NCBI GenBank assembly: GCA_039720395.1
Contig: CM077833.1
Location: forward strand, 17,297,133-17,361,132
DNA: 64,000 nt
From: Liquidambar formosana
Taxonomy: Eukaryota; Streptophyta; Magnoliopsida; Saxifragales; Altingiaceae
Reading direction: 5' to 3'
Part shown: positions 11,926-23,400 of the stretch, piece after piece
How positions within the stretch are numbered: position 1 is the first letter of the stretch
Layout of the letters: each line of letters begins with the position of its first letter
Notes under the pieces: model-generated
Database searches by the model: none
The model's input: the letters and a program-made list of their open reading frames with translations, nothing else
Told to the model about the DNA's origin: nothing
Translations under genes and position numbers: made by a program

Positions 11926-12390
11926 TGTGTATGATATTTGCGACTAACGAATGGAACCTCGACACGTGGTGACCTTCGGCGAATTCACCAAGAAGCGAAG
12001 GGGTTCTCGGTGAGAGAAGTCCTACCTTCGGGTCACTTGGCTCTTGAGAGATTGAGCCCTCGGGCTTTCATGTCTTCAGGCCAATAAGCCTTCGGGCTGA
12101 TAGGCCCCCGTATCTATGGATGTCATCGGGCCATGTAAGCACCTTGAATCCAACCATATGTCCCTCACGTGCCTCATACTTGTCCCACTCCCTAGATCCG
12201 ACAAGGGAAATCTAACCGCGATCAGAACACGTTCCTGATGGTTAAGTCAGGAATGAACAGTTTCGACAACCTGGCCTGGAGCCTCAGTTTACCAGCGATT
12301 AGGCTTGAAGCCCTAAGCCAACCGTGGTTCGTTTAGAACCCTAAAATAACCATGGTCATGTTAGAATGACATTCCAGCCCGAAACCTAGT

Positions 12391-15373
12391 TGTGAACCCC
12401 AGAAAACGGCCCACTAAGGGTTTGGTAAAAAGAATAGGGGTGAAAGGTGTGGTGAAAGACAACAAACAAAAAGGAGTCGCCACCTCATTTTTTAGGAAAA
12501 AGAGGAAAACCACAAAAATGTTTTATTTTAAAAACCACATGACTCCATTAAAGGAAAGCAAAGTCTTTGAAAGTAGAAAATTGGATTCGGGGGCTAAGTT
12601 ACGACGTGGGAAGGTTCTGAGCAAAAGCCCATAGGCACCCACATCGCCCGAGTTGGTCTCTTAATTTAATTGGGCTAACTTAATATCTTTTTCACTCAAA
12701 TATCAACATATATCATCACAAGGCAACATGCATATCATATATTTCATCCAATCATCCATGCATAATCACTCAAATAAAACAAAACCAAAAAAAGAAGAAA
12801 AGAAAAGAAAAACCTAGGATACTTGGATCCTAGGACGGACTTGAGCCTCACGAAGAGCGCCTACGTACCATGCAGCGAAATACATGGATCAAAGTCCACG
12901 TAGTTTGAAAGGAATAGGGTTACAACCTAATACAAACCTATGGTAAATACCCTAGGTTTCTTTATTTGAAAATGTATTGATTTGTCCAAAATTGGAAAAC
13001 TTCCTCAAGAGGAAAACCTTGATAGAAAACCAGAATTTTATAAACGAAGGAACCCTTGATAATCACCATGTGTTTGTATTAAGAAGTAACCCTAGGAGGG
13101 AGAAGAGAAAAGAAAGAAGAAAAGTGAATTAGGGCACTTCATACCCTACTTACCTGAGCGCAAAAGCTCCAAGCATTAGCCATTTCAAGCCATAGCAGCC
13201 CTATTTGCAATAGGACAAGCATTGTACCTGTTCGCACCCTTACAAGTGTACAAAACCATGCAAAGAAAGCAATATGCAAATCTGGACAGAACCATAACAA
13301 GGCCTAAAGCTATCCATTAATCATGCAAAAAACAAGAATAATGAATAACTAAAGACCCCAACTCAATCCTACATGCAATGACTCGACTAACATGCATAAA
13401 AACCTACCAAGGACACACTAACAAGCATAAGAGACTCCAATAATATCAATAAACACATTCTAACCAAAAAGATGATATTTTATGTAAAATATGAAAATAA
13501 GCCTTCCTACGGCTGAGCTTTCTTAAGCAAAACTATCCTAGGATAATTTCACGTAAAAAAGTCGTTATGGGGAGGTGCAATCAGCATATCCTACGTAAAA
13601 TATATATACTAGAATATAATGGAAGTGATTTCATGCTTAAACACATCACAGAAGGCTCTCATGCGAAACCTCACTCAACGAAAAGGATAATGTCTCCAAA
13701 AACCCTATAAAATATACTATATGAATGCAAACCTAGCATGATTCAACTAAATGCAGCATATATAGAATGACTATGATGAGAAATTACTCAAAAAGTTAAG
13801 CTAAGCATGCTGTATGAAACTTGTGCGAATTCAGGGTTATCGAAACCCTAATATCACAACCATACATTAAAACTTATGAAACGACTCTAACACATGCTCA
13901 AATTATCATGAATATCATTCATATCATATATATTAACTAATAGGAGTATCAACTCATGACAATAATCACAGCAACTCAAACATGTGAACTATGCATGATT
14001 TAAGAAGATAGAAAAGATAATACTTTCAAATCCTTAGTAAACCAGGGATTATCAAGCATATAAAGCCATAAATCATCTCAAAATCATTCATATAACATCA
14101 CACAAACATTGAATTCAATCCATAAGAAGAGCTATTTCATGCACTATAACTATCCTAAAAGAAAAAGAAGAAGGAGAAGAAGGAGAAGCAGAAAACTCAT
14201 GTTCAGCATTAAAGGGACATGCTTACCTCTTGTAGACTCTTCCTTATCTTCAAAGTCCTTGTTTCCTTACTTGCTTGGGGTTGAAGAGCCTCCTCTTGAT
14301 GTCCTTCTAGCTCTCCAAACTCGTAGCTCCCTCTCTTTCTAAGTGTAAAGTGCAATTAACCTCCCCCTATGTGCTGAATATCATGTCCTTTATATAGAGA
14401 ACTGACCCCCTAAACCAATGGCTAAGATTAATTCATTAAACAATGATCCTAGGGCTATTAGAGACTCTCTTAGTGCTCAAACAACTCAAACTTACACACT
14501 CCTAAGAGCAAACAAGTTGTTTTGGCGGAGGAAACCGTCAAAAGAGGGAGAGAAGAGTCAAAATTCGAGTTAAAGACGAACTCTCTCGGGTGACCATCTG
14601 GCCCCAGACGGTTAGCCGTCTGGGCTTGGACGGCTGACCAGTCCAGCCCCGGACGGTTACCCGAGGGCTCTTCTATTCCGCTTCAGTTTTGACTCCTTCT
14701 TGCTTCAGAAGTCCTAAAATCTTCAAATTAAGTCTGATTTTGACGAAATAAAAGCCAAAACGACCGTGTTTCGAAGGGGAACACATTTTTAAGCATTTTA
14801 GGACAAAAATCCTTAACCATGGATGCATGGTTAGGTTTTACAAAGGTGGTTAACCATGGTGCTTCACCGTCGCTAAGCTGGGTTTGTACACAAGGTCGAA
14901 CCAAATGCTTTCCCAATCGAAATTCGATCTTTCTAAACATATTTAGGACATAAATAAGGCCCAATTGAAGTTAAATGAGAGAAAATTGGTTGGGTCTTAT
15001 GAGTCAATTTGAGCAAACCAAGAAAGGGTCTTTTAGCCAACTCGAACCACTACGAGCCAAATTGATCTTAAACCTATTAATTCATGAAATTGAACCCTAT
15101 ATATGGACTCTATGTAACCATATGAACTCGAGGGAATGACTCGGGATTCATTTCAAGGTCAAATGGAAAATATACGGCTTAAAAGACGATTATGCCCTTA
15201 AAGTCGCAAAAGTTCTTATTGACTATCGAAATGAACTCCAAATCACTTCAAAATTCATACACATGATATTCAACGCCATAGAAACTCAATGCAAAAGACT
15301 AGACTCGAAAAGGACTCAAAATCCTACATGAAATGATATGTCCTAGCTAAGGTGACAAAAATAGGGTGTAACA
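12391..15373 (-). mobile_element. solo LTR, copy B of the TGTCACACC family
   Basis: 2983 bp, TGTGAACCCC...GTAACA on the plus strand, with a perfect 5-bp target duplication CTAGT at 12386-12390 and 15374-15378. Collinear with copies A and C, with an extra AT-rich segment around 13440-13700 that A lacks. The terminal GTAACA differs by one base from the GTGACA of A and C. No internal element sequence adjoins it. Confidence 0.87.
12813..12834. repeat. hairpin in solo LTR copy B
   Basis: Perfect inverted repeat CCTAGGAT-ACTTGG-ATCCTAGG, corresponding to the palindromes in copies A and C. Confidence 0.65.
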
Positions 15374-15756
15374 CTAGTCTTTTCTTATAAAATGAACACT
15401 ATTCATGTTAAAAGGAAGTAAGTGCGCCGCAACACAAACCCCTAGAAATTCCTATTTTCCTTTCTCTCTAGACATTGAGATTGACTTGAGCATCGAATAG
15501 TTTTAGGCCAGACAAACCTTGGCCTCCCTTGACGGTTTTCTTAATTTTCAGGGTTACAGATCACCTGGAGAAATGAACGACACTGTTCATTAAAGCGTCT
15601 AACGCTACTATTGATCGAAGCTAGCAAGCGTTACTGTTCATTTGAGAGTTATCTCAGCCGCTTCTACTCTCTCCGATCATCGTCACACCACGATCTGGAT
15701 TATCAAACTACCTTCCTTAAAGTGCTCCGTTGACTGTCCAGATTTTTCCCGATACA

Positions 15757-15973
15757 ATATGTTAGTCATACATGCCAAAAATCAAGTTAATACGAGATTA
15801 AAAATAGTTTTATCCATGAATGGTCATAAATAAGCAATAATTATTGATTAGAAAATGTAAGTTTTGGATTGAATAGAAATAAATTTCAGAACAATTTGAT
15901 TTTTGGTATGGATCACCTGTATGAGAAAGCTATTTAATCCAATGGTTAATTTCATAAAATACGAGTTATGGGT
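15757..15973. other. older DNA between two retroelements
   Basis: 217 bp of AT-rich sequence between the Gypsy element and solo LTR C. It begins with the ATATG duplicate and ends with TGGGT, the left duplicate of copy C. No gene is seen. Confidence 0.5.
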
Positions 15974-16387
15974 TGTGAACCCCGGAAAGTGGCCCACAAG
16001 GATTTAAAAGAAAATACGTTTGAAAACGAAAAGGAGTCGCCACCTTATTTTTTAAAGGAAACAAGGAAAACCCTAAAAAACAATTTTGTTTTAAGAAAAC
16101 AAAAGAATGACTCCATGTTTAAAAAGGAAAGGCAAAAACAGTCTTTTGGGAACCAAAGAAATCGGGGATTCGGATGCTAAGTTACGATATGGGAAGGTTC
16201 TAGGCAAAGCCTATAGGCACCCATATTGCTCTAAACGGTCTCTTAATTTAATTGGGCTAAATCAAAGTCTTAAACACATACAAATCATCAACTATCATCA
16301 AAAGACAGCATGCATATCATCCATTCATTCATCCATATAAGCAAATAAATCAAAGAAAAACAGAAAAGAGAAAGAGGGGAAAGAAAA

Positions 16388-16410
16388 CCTAGGATACTTA
16401 GTATCCTAGG
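16388..16410. repeat. hairpin in solo LTR copy C
   Basis: Perfect 10-bp arms CCTAGGATAC / GTATCCTAGG around a TTA loop. Relative to copy B the stem is longer and both arms agree. Confidence 0.65.
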
Positions 16411-17289
16411 GCGTACTTGAACCTCACGAAGAGCGTCTACGTACCATGTATGGAAATACATGGATCAAAGTCCATGTAGTTCGAAAGGGAATAGGGTTAC
16501 AACCTAATAGAGGCTTATGGTAAACCCTAAGTTTCCTTTCATAGATAAAAGAGTTTCCAAAGATAAATGATTTAGAAGATATGGTATTTCAAGTTAAGAT
16601 AGAAACTTTCATTTGAAAAGGAATTTTTTTATGAAAGGAAACTATAAGGATTGCCATGTTCCCCTATTAGGAAACAACCCTAGGAGGGGAGAAAGAGAAA
16701 GTTTTAAAGAAGGAAAGAAAGGTGAATTAGGGCACCTTCATACCCAACTTACCTTAAGCAAAAACAACCTGTCAAAATAACCACCCTATTGCATAGGGTA
16801 ATTACTTTATTTGCAAGATTTCATCTTGTAATAGCCAAAATAATCACCCCACATTGGTGGGGTAATTGCACCTGTCATATCCCACTTTCTATGGGTTTGT
16901 ACCTGTCAAGCACCTGCAATTTGCATGCAAAACAAACCAAAAACACCAACAAACCAACCTAGTTTCTAACCAAGCAATTATCATGCTTAAACATAGGCTA
17001 ACACATGCTTAAAATATTATATTAAGGACAAATAACAGATCTGGACAGAATTGAAATAATGCTTAAAATCACCCATAAATCATATAAACAACACGAATCA
17101 TGAACTAACTAAAACCCTAATTCTACCCTATATGCAATAACATGCAAAAACCCTAAAATCCACTACCAAGGATGCTCAAAATCATCATAGTTATCTAATA
17201 TGCAGCAAGTATACAACAACTAAGAAGAAAAATCAAAGAAAATCCCCAAGCTACCATGCTATATGCAACTTTCCTAAAACAAGAATGAA

Positions 17290-17830
17290 TGAAACCCTAG
17301 AATCACAATTGTGCAAAAAATCACATGAAATAACTCTAAATCATGCAAAACCGATTATGAACAGCATTCTAATCATGCATATTAACCAATAGAATGATCA
17401 ACACATGATAAAAACATAGGCTTGCACATGAAATATAGCTATTCTAAACAAAAACTCAATTTCAGCACAAGAGAAACCCTAGAATCCCAACTATGCATTA
17501 AATCACATGAAACAACCTTCTAGCATGCAAAACAGCCCATAAACATCATCCTAATCATGCATATTAGCTAATAGAAGCAGCAAAACATGATAAAAATATA
17601 TGCTTTAATATGCAAAAGAGTTATTTCATGCAGAGAATTAATTTCAACACCATGGAAACCCTAGAATCACAAACTCATATAAAATCACATGGAATAACAC
17701 TATAACATGCATAACTAACCATGAATGATATTCTTATCACATATATTAACTAGTAGAAGTATCAATATATGATAAAAATTCAACCTTGAACGTGAAATAA
17801 TGCTATTCTAGGCATGAACCCTAATTTGAA
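17290..17830. repeat. three tandem copies of a ~180-bp segment inside LTR C
   Basis: Units begin at about 17292, 17473 and 17656 with AAACCCTAGAATC. Each contains ATCACATG-AA-AAC, then CAT(A/G)TATTA-CTA-TAGAA, then ACATGATAAAAA, in the same order. Copies A (about 4461-4650) and B have this segment once. Confidence 0.75.
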
Positions 17831-19089
17831 TGAAAGAGAAGAAGAGAGGAAGGTATACCTATGGTGGAGCCTTCTTGCTGCTGTAGAGATTCCTTCTCCT
17901 CTTATGAACTTGCTGGAAACACTCTCCTCTAAGCTTTCAAGCGAAGCTCCAGCCCTCCTTCAAGCTTTCTCTCTCACCCTCTCACTCAGAAATTAGGTTA
18001 AAATGCCCTAAGGATGGCTGTAATTGCCTCTGAGTGCCCCCAAATCTTTCTAAGTGCCCCTCTAATGCTGAAATATAAGGGGGTATTTATAGAGTTTGAG
18101 GGGGATCCATCAATGGTTGGGATTAAAACCCTCGATATTGATCCAATGGTCCTTAGAGACTCCCTTAGAGCTTAAGGAGGTCAATTAGGGTTGAAAATAG
18201 GGTGGAATGGCGGCTAGAGGCGGACGAGTTCGAGAAAATAGGAGGGAGTCCACTTCAGCACTCAAAAAAGGAAAGAGGCTCGGGTAACCACCTGGTGTTG
18301 GGCGGCTGACCACCTGGGCTTGGGCGGCTAACCACCTGGGCTGGGCGGTTAGCCGCCAAGCGCCAGGTGGTCACCCAAGCGCGTCATCAACAATTGCCAT
18401 TTTCGTGCTCTTTCGCCTTCCAAAAGTGTTTCGGGGGTCAAACGGAGTCCAATTTTGACGAAACGAAAGCCAAAACGACCATGCTTTCGATGAGGAATGT
18501 AATTTAAGACATTTTAGGGCAAAAATCCCTAACCATGGCTACATGGTTGGGTTTTACAAAGGCGGCTAACCGCTATGTACCACCGTCGCTAAGCATAGGT
18601 ATGCACACAGGGTCGCATCGAATGCTTTCCAATTCAAAATTCAACCTTCCAAAACATCTTTGGGAATGAAATTAAGACTAATTAAAGTCAAATGAGTGGG
18701 AATGGAGTGAAAATCATGAGCCGATTCGAGCTAACCCGAAATAGGTCTCTTAACCAACCTGAGCCATATTGGGCCATTTTAATCCCGAACCATCAATTCA
18801 TCAAATTAAACCCATAAATACCTCAAATGCATCCATATGAACTCCAATTGGCAACTTGGAGATCATTTCAAGGTCAAATGGAAAGTTTGTGACCTAAAAG
18901 ACGATTATGCCCCTCAAGTCACAAAAGCTCTTATTATCCCTCAAGATCAACTCCAATTTGAACCAAAATTCATATCCAATGTCCTTGTGATTCTAGAAAG
19001 CTAATGCAAGTAACTAGACTCAAAAACAAAACAAAAACATGCATGGAATGACAAACCCTAATAAGGTAGTGCAAAAATGGGATGTGACA

Positions 19090-19142
19090 CGGGTAAGAGT
19101 TTTTTGGACTGCATTTGATGTAAAGTTGTATTAAAAGGACTA

Positions 19143-19174
<32 letters not shown>

Positions 19175-20377
19175 CACACTTGTGTTTTTATAGGAACAAC
19201 ACTTATGTAACTTGCATTAGCATGTACATTGGGAAGTTGTATTTGTGCATTGGTAGTATTTTCCCAACGATGGCATTTTTCAATGTGGGGCGGCAGTTTT
19301 CGATATTCAAAATCAACACATTCAAGAGAGAATGGATGAAAAGTAAATAAATTTATTAGTAGGCGGGTTAGTTTGATTTATTGGTGGGTTAAAAATGTTC
19401 AACCAGCACCACCAATTTTATTGCACAATCCGTCTAACTCTCTTCGTCTATCCTCTCAAACTATTTGGGTTGGTATAAGTCGAAGCACGTTGACACAGTT
19501 GGGCAGGTACCACAGTTTTTTGTTCTTTTTGTTTTTTTTTTTGCACAGCACTGGCTACTGGTAGTATGAGTAGTGACCTACGCGATGTGTAGAATAATAT
19601 ACAATATTTTATAATTACACAGCAATATTGTTTATAAACTTTATGTTCATATAGATAAGTTAAATTTATGATTCTTTGTAATGGTAACTTAATAATAGTT
19701 ATTATTTTTTTTCCTTTTGAAAATTCATGAGTCAAACCGGTTTAATTAGGATACTGAAATTTTTGTATTTGATATGATTACCATTTTTTAATTTTTCTTT
19801 TTTATTTGCAAGATTTTTAAGTTTCATATTTAGATTGAATTTAAATAAATAATAAATAAGTGATTGTTAAATAAATTGATTTATAGAACTAATGTAAGAG
19901 TGTCATGTCAAAATTTAAAAGTGGGATCACAGATAATGAGAGAGGAAAATGAATGATAGAAGAGAGAATGGGAGATGGAATGCCAGAGAGACATGACATG
20001 TAGCTTTATATACTAGTATAGATATAGATTTTTTGAACCAATGTGAAAATGTCTTGTCAAATTTAAAGAGGTTATAATTAATGAAGAGAAAGAATGCCAA
20101 AGAGACGCCACATAAGCAAATTGGGTTTTATATAATAATATAGAGATGATGATTAAGTGAGCACGTAATGATATAATTTATATCAACACTTGTATTGAAA
20201 ATTATACTTTATGCATTAATGAATTATGAAAATATTCATACGGCTATAACTTATATCATTGTATATCCGACTACTTCTACGGTTCTACTGAGCGGTCGAA
20301 TACTGTGTGTCCTCTCTCTAGTTCACACCCGCGCACTCAGACACGGACACGGCGGTGCCTCTGCAAGCGAAGAAGGA
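19090..20377. other. region upstream of LSM3
   Basis: AT-rich, with no gene recognised. It holds a (TA)n run at 19141-19168. Two diverged direct repeats of about 110 bp lie near 19882-20010 and 20035-20150; each has (T)GTCA(T/A)GTCAAA-TTTAAA, then AATGCCA-AGAGAC, then a TATA-rich end. The core promoter and 5' UTR of LSM3 should lie at about 20200-20377; I see no clear TATA box at a standard distance. Confidence 0.5.
19141..19168. repeat. (TA)n microsatellite
   Basis: Fourteen TA units in a row. Confidence 0.9.
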
Positions 20378-20494
20378 ATGGCGAGCGAAGAAGAGAGCGC
20401 AGTGAAAGAGCCACTCGATCTGATCAGACTCAGCCTCGACGAGCGTATCTACGTTAAGCTTCGATCCGACCGAGAACTCCGTGGCAAACTCCAT
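20378..20494 (+). CDS. LSM3: LSM3 coding exon 1
   Basis: Residues 1-39, from MASEEES to RGKLH. The donor is CAT|GTGAGA. It holds the N-terminal helix and the first strands of the Sm fold. Confidence 0.96.
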
Positions 20495-23400
20495 GTGAGA
20501 GCAATATTCAATCTCTCTCCGTCTCTGTCTCTCTCTATATATATATATGTATAATATAGCTGTTAGTGACGTTGTTCTTGATTTCTGGGTTAGTTTTGAT
20601 TCATTGTATTATATATCCTCCGTGAAGTTCAATATTCATCGAGACTTCAGAGTTCAAATACATGGGTGCGGTCGTTTTGGGGCTCATGGGTTTTGTGTAT
20701 TGCCTTCACGTCTAGGGTTTGATTTAGTGATATGGGCGGTCTCTCGTATCTGAGGAAACCCAAATAGCTAAACCTGGTGTTTTTGGTGTGTCAAGTTGTG
20801 AAAACTCATGTAACTCTTCAAATTAGGGTTTCTAACAATTTACTGTTTGGTTCGTATTTGGAAAGTGTCTTTGTTTCTCTAATTAAGCAAAAAATCAGTT
20901 TTTGCTTTTGAAAGCAATAGAATGTACTTCCAAAATGTCAAACAAACGATGCCTAATTTTATCCAGAAGACTTTACTTCCTCTGTCTAAATGGATTAACT
21001 TTATATTTACGCTCTGTTTCAGTGACTGATGTGTTTTAATTAAATTTTGGGGATATGAAAATTATTGCCGACTATAATACTCCTCGCCGTGCATTCACAC
21101 GCATATAGGTTATGCTTGGTTAGTACCTGGGACTGGAATGGTGGCACACTTACTCTATATTTGGTAGGAGAGATGAAGGGAAATATTAAAGCTCTGTTTG
21201 GATGTTGGAAACCATTAGGGAAAGGAAAATACTGAAAGTTGTCCTTTGTGCTTTCTGAGCTCTTAACAGAAGCTTGAAAAAATACCTCATTATCCTCTGT
21301 TTGACTCATGTGGAGAGAAGAGGAACAAGGTTATTAATGATGGAATACTCTTCCGGATTTTCGCCTCACAATTGAGATGATTTGGAAAGAAAATGATAGA
21401 TGGAACTAGGCAGAGGATTTCAACTCAGGGTACAATGACAAATGATTTCTTAGGTAGCATTTGGAGCATACTTATCATTTTCCTTTCTAGGAGCTTCCCT
21501 GAGTCCTCTATTAGGACTTTCTAACTCAATCATCTCCATTTTACTTCTGCCTGGTAACCCTTAAGAACCCCCATGCTGCAAGTAGAAATTTTGTGATTTT
21601 CCCATGTGGAAGAAAACCTCATATTGAAATTAACTGCATTCTTCTATAATAGCAATAGAACTTCTGGGGAGAAAAGAAAAAAGGAACTCTTTAAAAGTAT
21701 GGTTTGGCAAATCCTCATACTTGAACCAAAATTGGTTGAATCATTGTGCGATAACAACATTTGGATATATATATATATATATATCTTGTATCCTTCTAAT
21801 AATTGCAACCTTCAGATTATTCTTTCAAGTGTTGAAAAGATTTAGTAGTTCATATATATCTGTTGAGTTCTAATACCGTTTTTTTCTTCTTCTTTTTTGG
21901 TGGCAATCGTACTTTGCAGGCTTATGATCAGCATTTGAATATGATTCTTGGGGATGTTGAAGAAATAATTACTACTGTAGAAATTGATGATGAAACTTAT
22001 GAAGAGATAGTCCGGGTATGCTATAATTTTACTTTGGTTTTTTCTTTCCCCTTTCTTTAATCGTGATGTTTTCTGTTATGGAAACTCATACTTGTGGAAC
22101 TGAAACCAGTCGATGGGTCATATTGAACTATTGGACAGAGATTGCATTGTGGTTATTGTTTGCAGCTCAGATAGTTGAATTTTTAACAGTCATTCTTGGC
22201 AGCACCCATTAGTGAATAAAGAAAGTCTGGGCTCGCTTACATATGTTATTGCTTGTGCTTCTAGTCAGGGGTCAGGATTTGCTAGGGATGTTTTATTCTT
22301 GGATAAATAGTGACTTGCTAAGTTATTTAGAAACAGATGTTATATTTGAAATAGATTATTACTTTTTCAGAGTTGCATCTAACCCTCTATTTGGTTAATG
22401 GATTCTACCAAGGAAAAAAATAGGAAAGGAAAAAAAATGAGGAGGAAAGAAAATGGAAGGAAAAGATAAAATCATATCAAGCCAAAATTATTCCAATTCT
22501 TCTTTTTCTTCCAATTTTTCCATTGCAACCAAATAAAGAAAAGTACAATTTCTTATATTTTATGTTTTTTTCCTTGATAAAATCCGCAAACCAAATAGAG
22601 CATAAAAGAAGTTTTCTCCCATAATGCTTAGATAGTTCAGAACTTCAGATTTATGTCCACATCCTTATTGCATTTTTAACTGAATCAGTACAGAATTTAT
22701 GACGGTGAAATAAATTAAACGATTTTTCTTTCCAGGTATATAGTTACAAATTAAAAACTAAAATAAAATAAAAATGAAAGAAGACGACAATTCACAGAGA
22801 TATTTTTTGTTATACATTGACTGATATTATAAACCACCATTGAAAAGAGTTTTAGAATATCCGTAAGGATAAGTGCCCATTCTTGTGGAGCTTTGGTGGT
22901 TCTTTTTGCTCTTGTATATGTCTCATGTACAAGGGTTTTGGCCCTTTCTTTTTCATTCAATATATGTCTTTACTTTATCAAAAAAGGATAAGTGCCCAAC
23001 ACAATATTCAACTTCCCCCCAAAGTAAATAAATAGATAAGTGCAAACTACTACTACTACTAATAATAATAATAATAATAATAATAACTAAAATGTTTTGT
23101 AAAATGTCCTCAAGAACTGAACCGATCTGATAATATCCTTAAATCTCTACAATCCCAAATATTTTGAGATACTGTCATACTGAAGAGATGACATCAAGAA
23201 TGTCACCTTCAGTTGTTATCTGTCTACCATTATGCTTGTGATAAATGCATTATACTCTAAGAAAGCATGCCTCAGCATCACAGAATCCCTCATTCTAGAC
23301 TTCCATTCTTATTACTAGAATAACCAGGTTACAGGATGAGCAGCCATGAAAGCTTAGCTTTCTACAAACCCTGTTAGTGATTTTGAAGGTCGCTTGGGAC

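Larger units (their letters stand above)
108..15756 (+). mobile_element. Ty3/Gypsy LTR retrotransposon (Tat-type), nested and degenerate
   Basis: Two related LTRs (108-966 and 11926-15756) start with TGTGT and end with TACA. They are bounded by a perfect 5-bp target duplication, ATATG, at 103-107 and 15757-15761. A primer-binding site follows the 5' LTR and a purine tract precedes the 3' LTR. The interior has gag, a gag zinc-knuckle relic, an aspartic protease and the N-terminal part of reverse transcriptase in Gypsy order, all with stops. RNase H, integrase and the RT catalytic YxDD region are not visible. Three secondary blocks interrupt it: a solo LTR in gag, a composite block after RT, and a solo LTR inside the 3' LTR. 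The Tat assignment rests on the primer site and protease/RT style, and is less sure than Gypsy itself. Confidence 0.88.
11926..15756 (+). repeat. 3' LTR of the Gypsy element, split by solo LTR B
   Basis: Collinear with the 5' LTR: 11926-12390 matches its first part and 15374-15756 its second part. The interruption falls right after GAAACCTAG, about 10 bp upstream of the LTR TATA box. It ends GATACA, followed by the ATATG duplicate. Confidence 0.88.
15974..19089 (-). mobile_element. solo LTR, copy C of the TGTCACACC family
   Basis: 3116 bp, TGTGAACCCCGG...GTGACA on the plus strand. The flanking 5-mers are TGGGT (15969-15973) and CGGGT (19090-19094), a target duplication with one mismatch. It is longer than copy A largely because a segment of about 180 bp near 17290-17830 is present about three times instead of once. 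No primer site or gene adjoins it. Confidence 0.85.
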
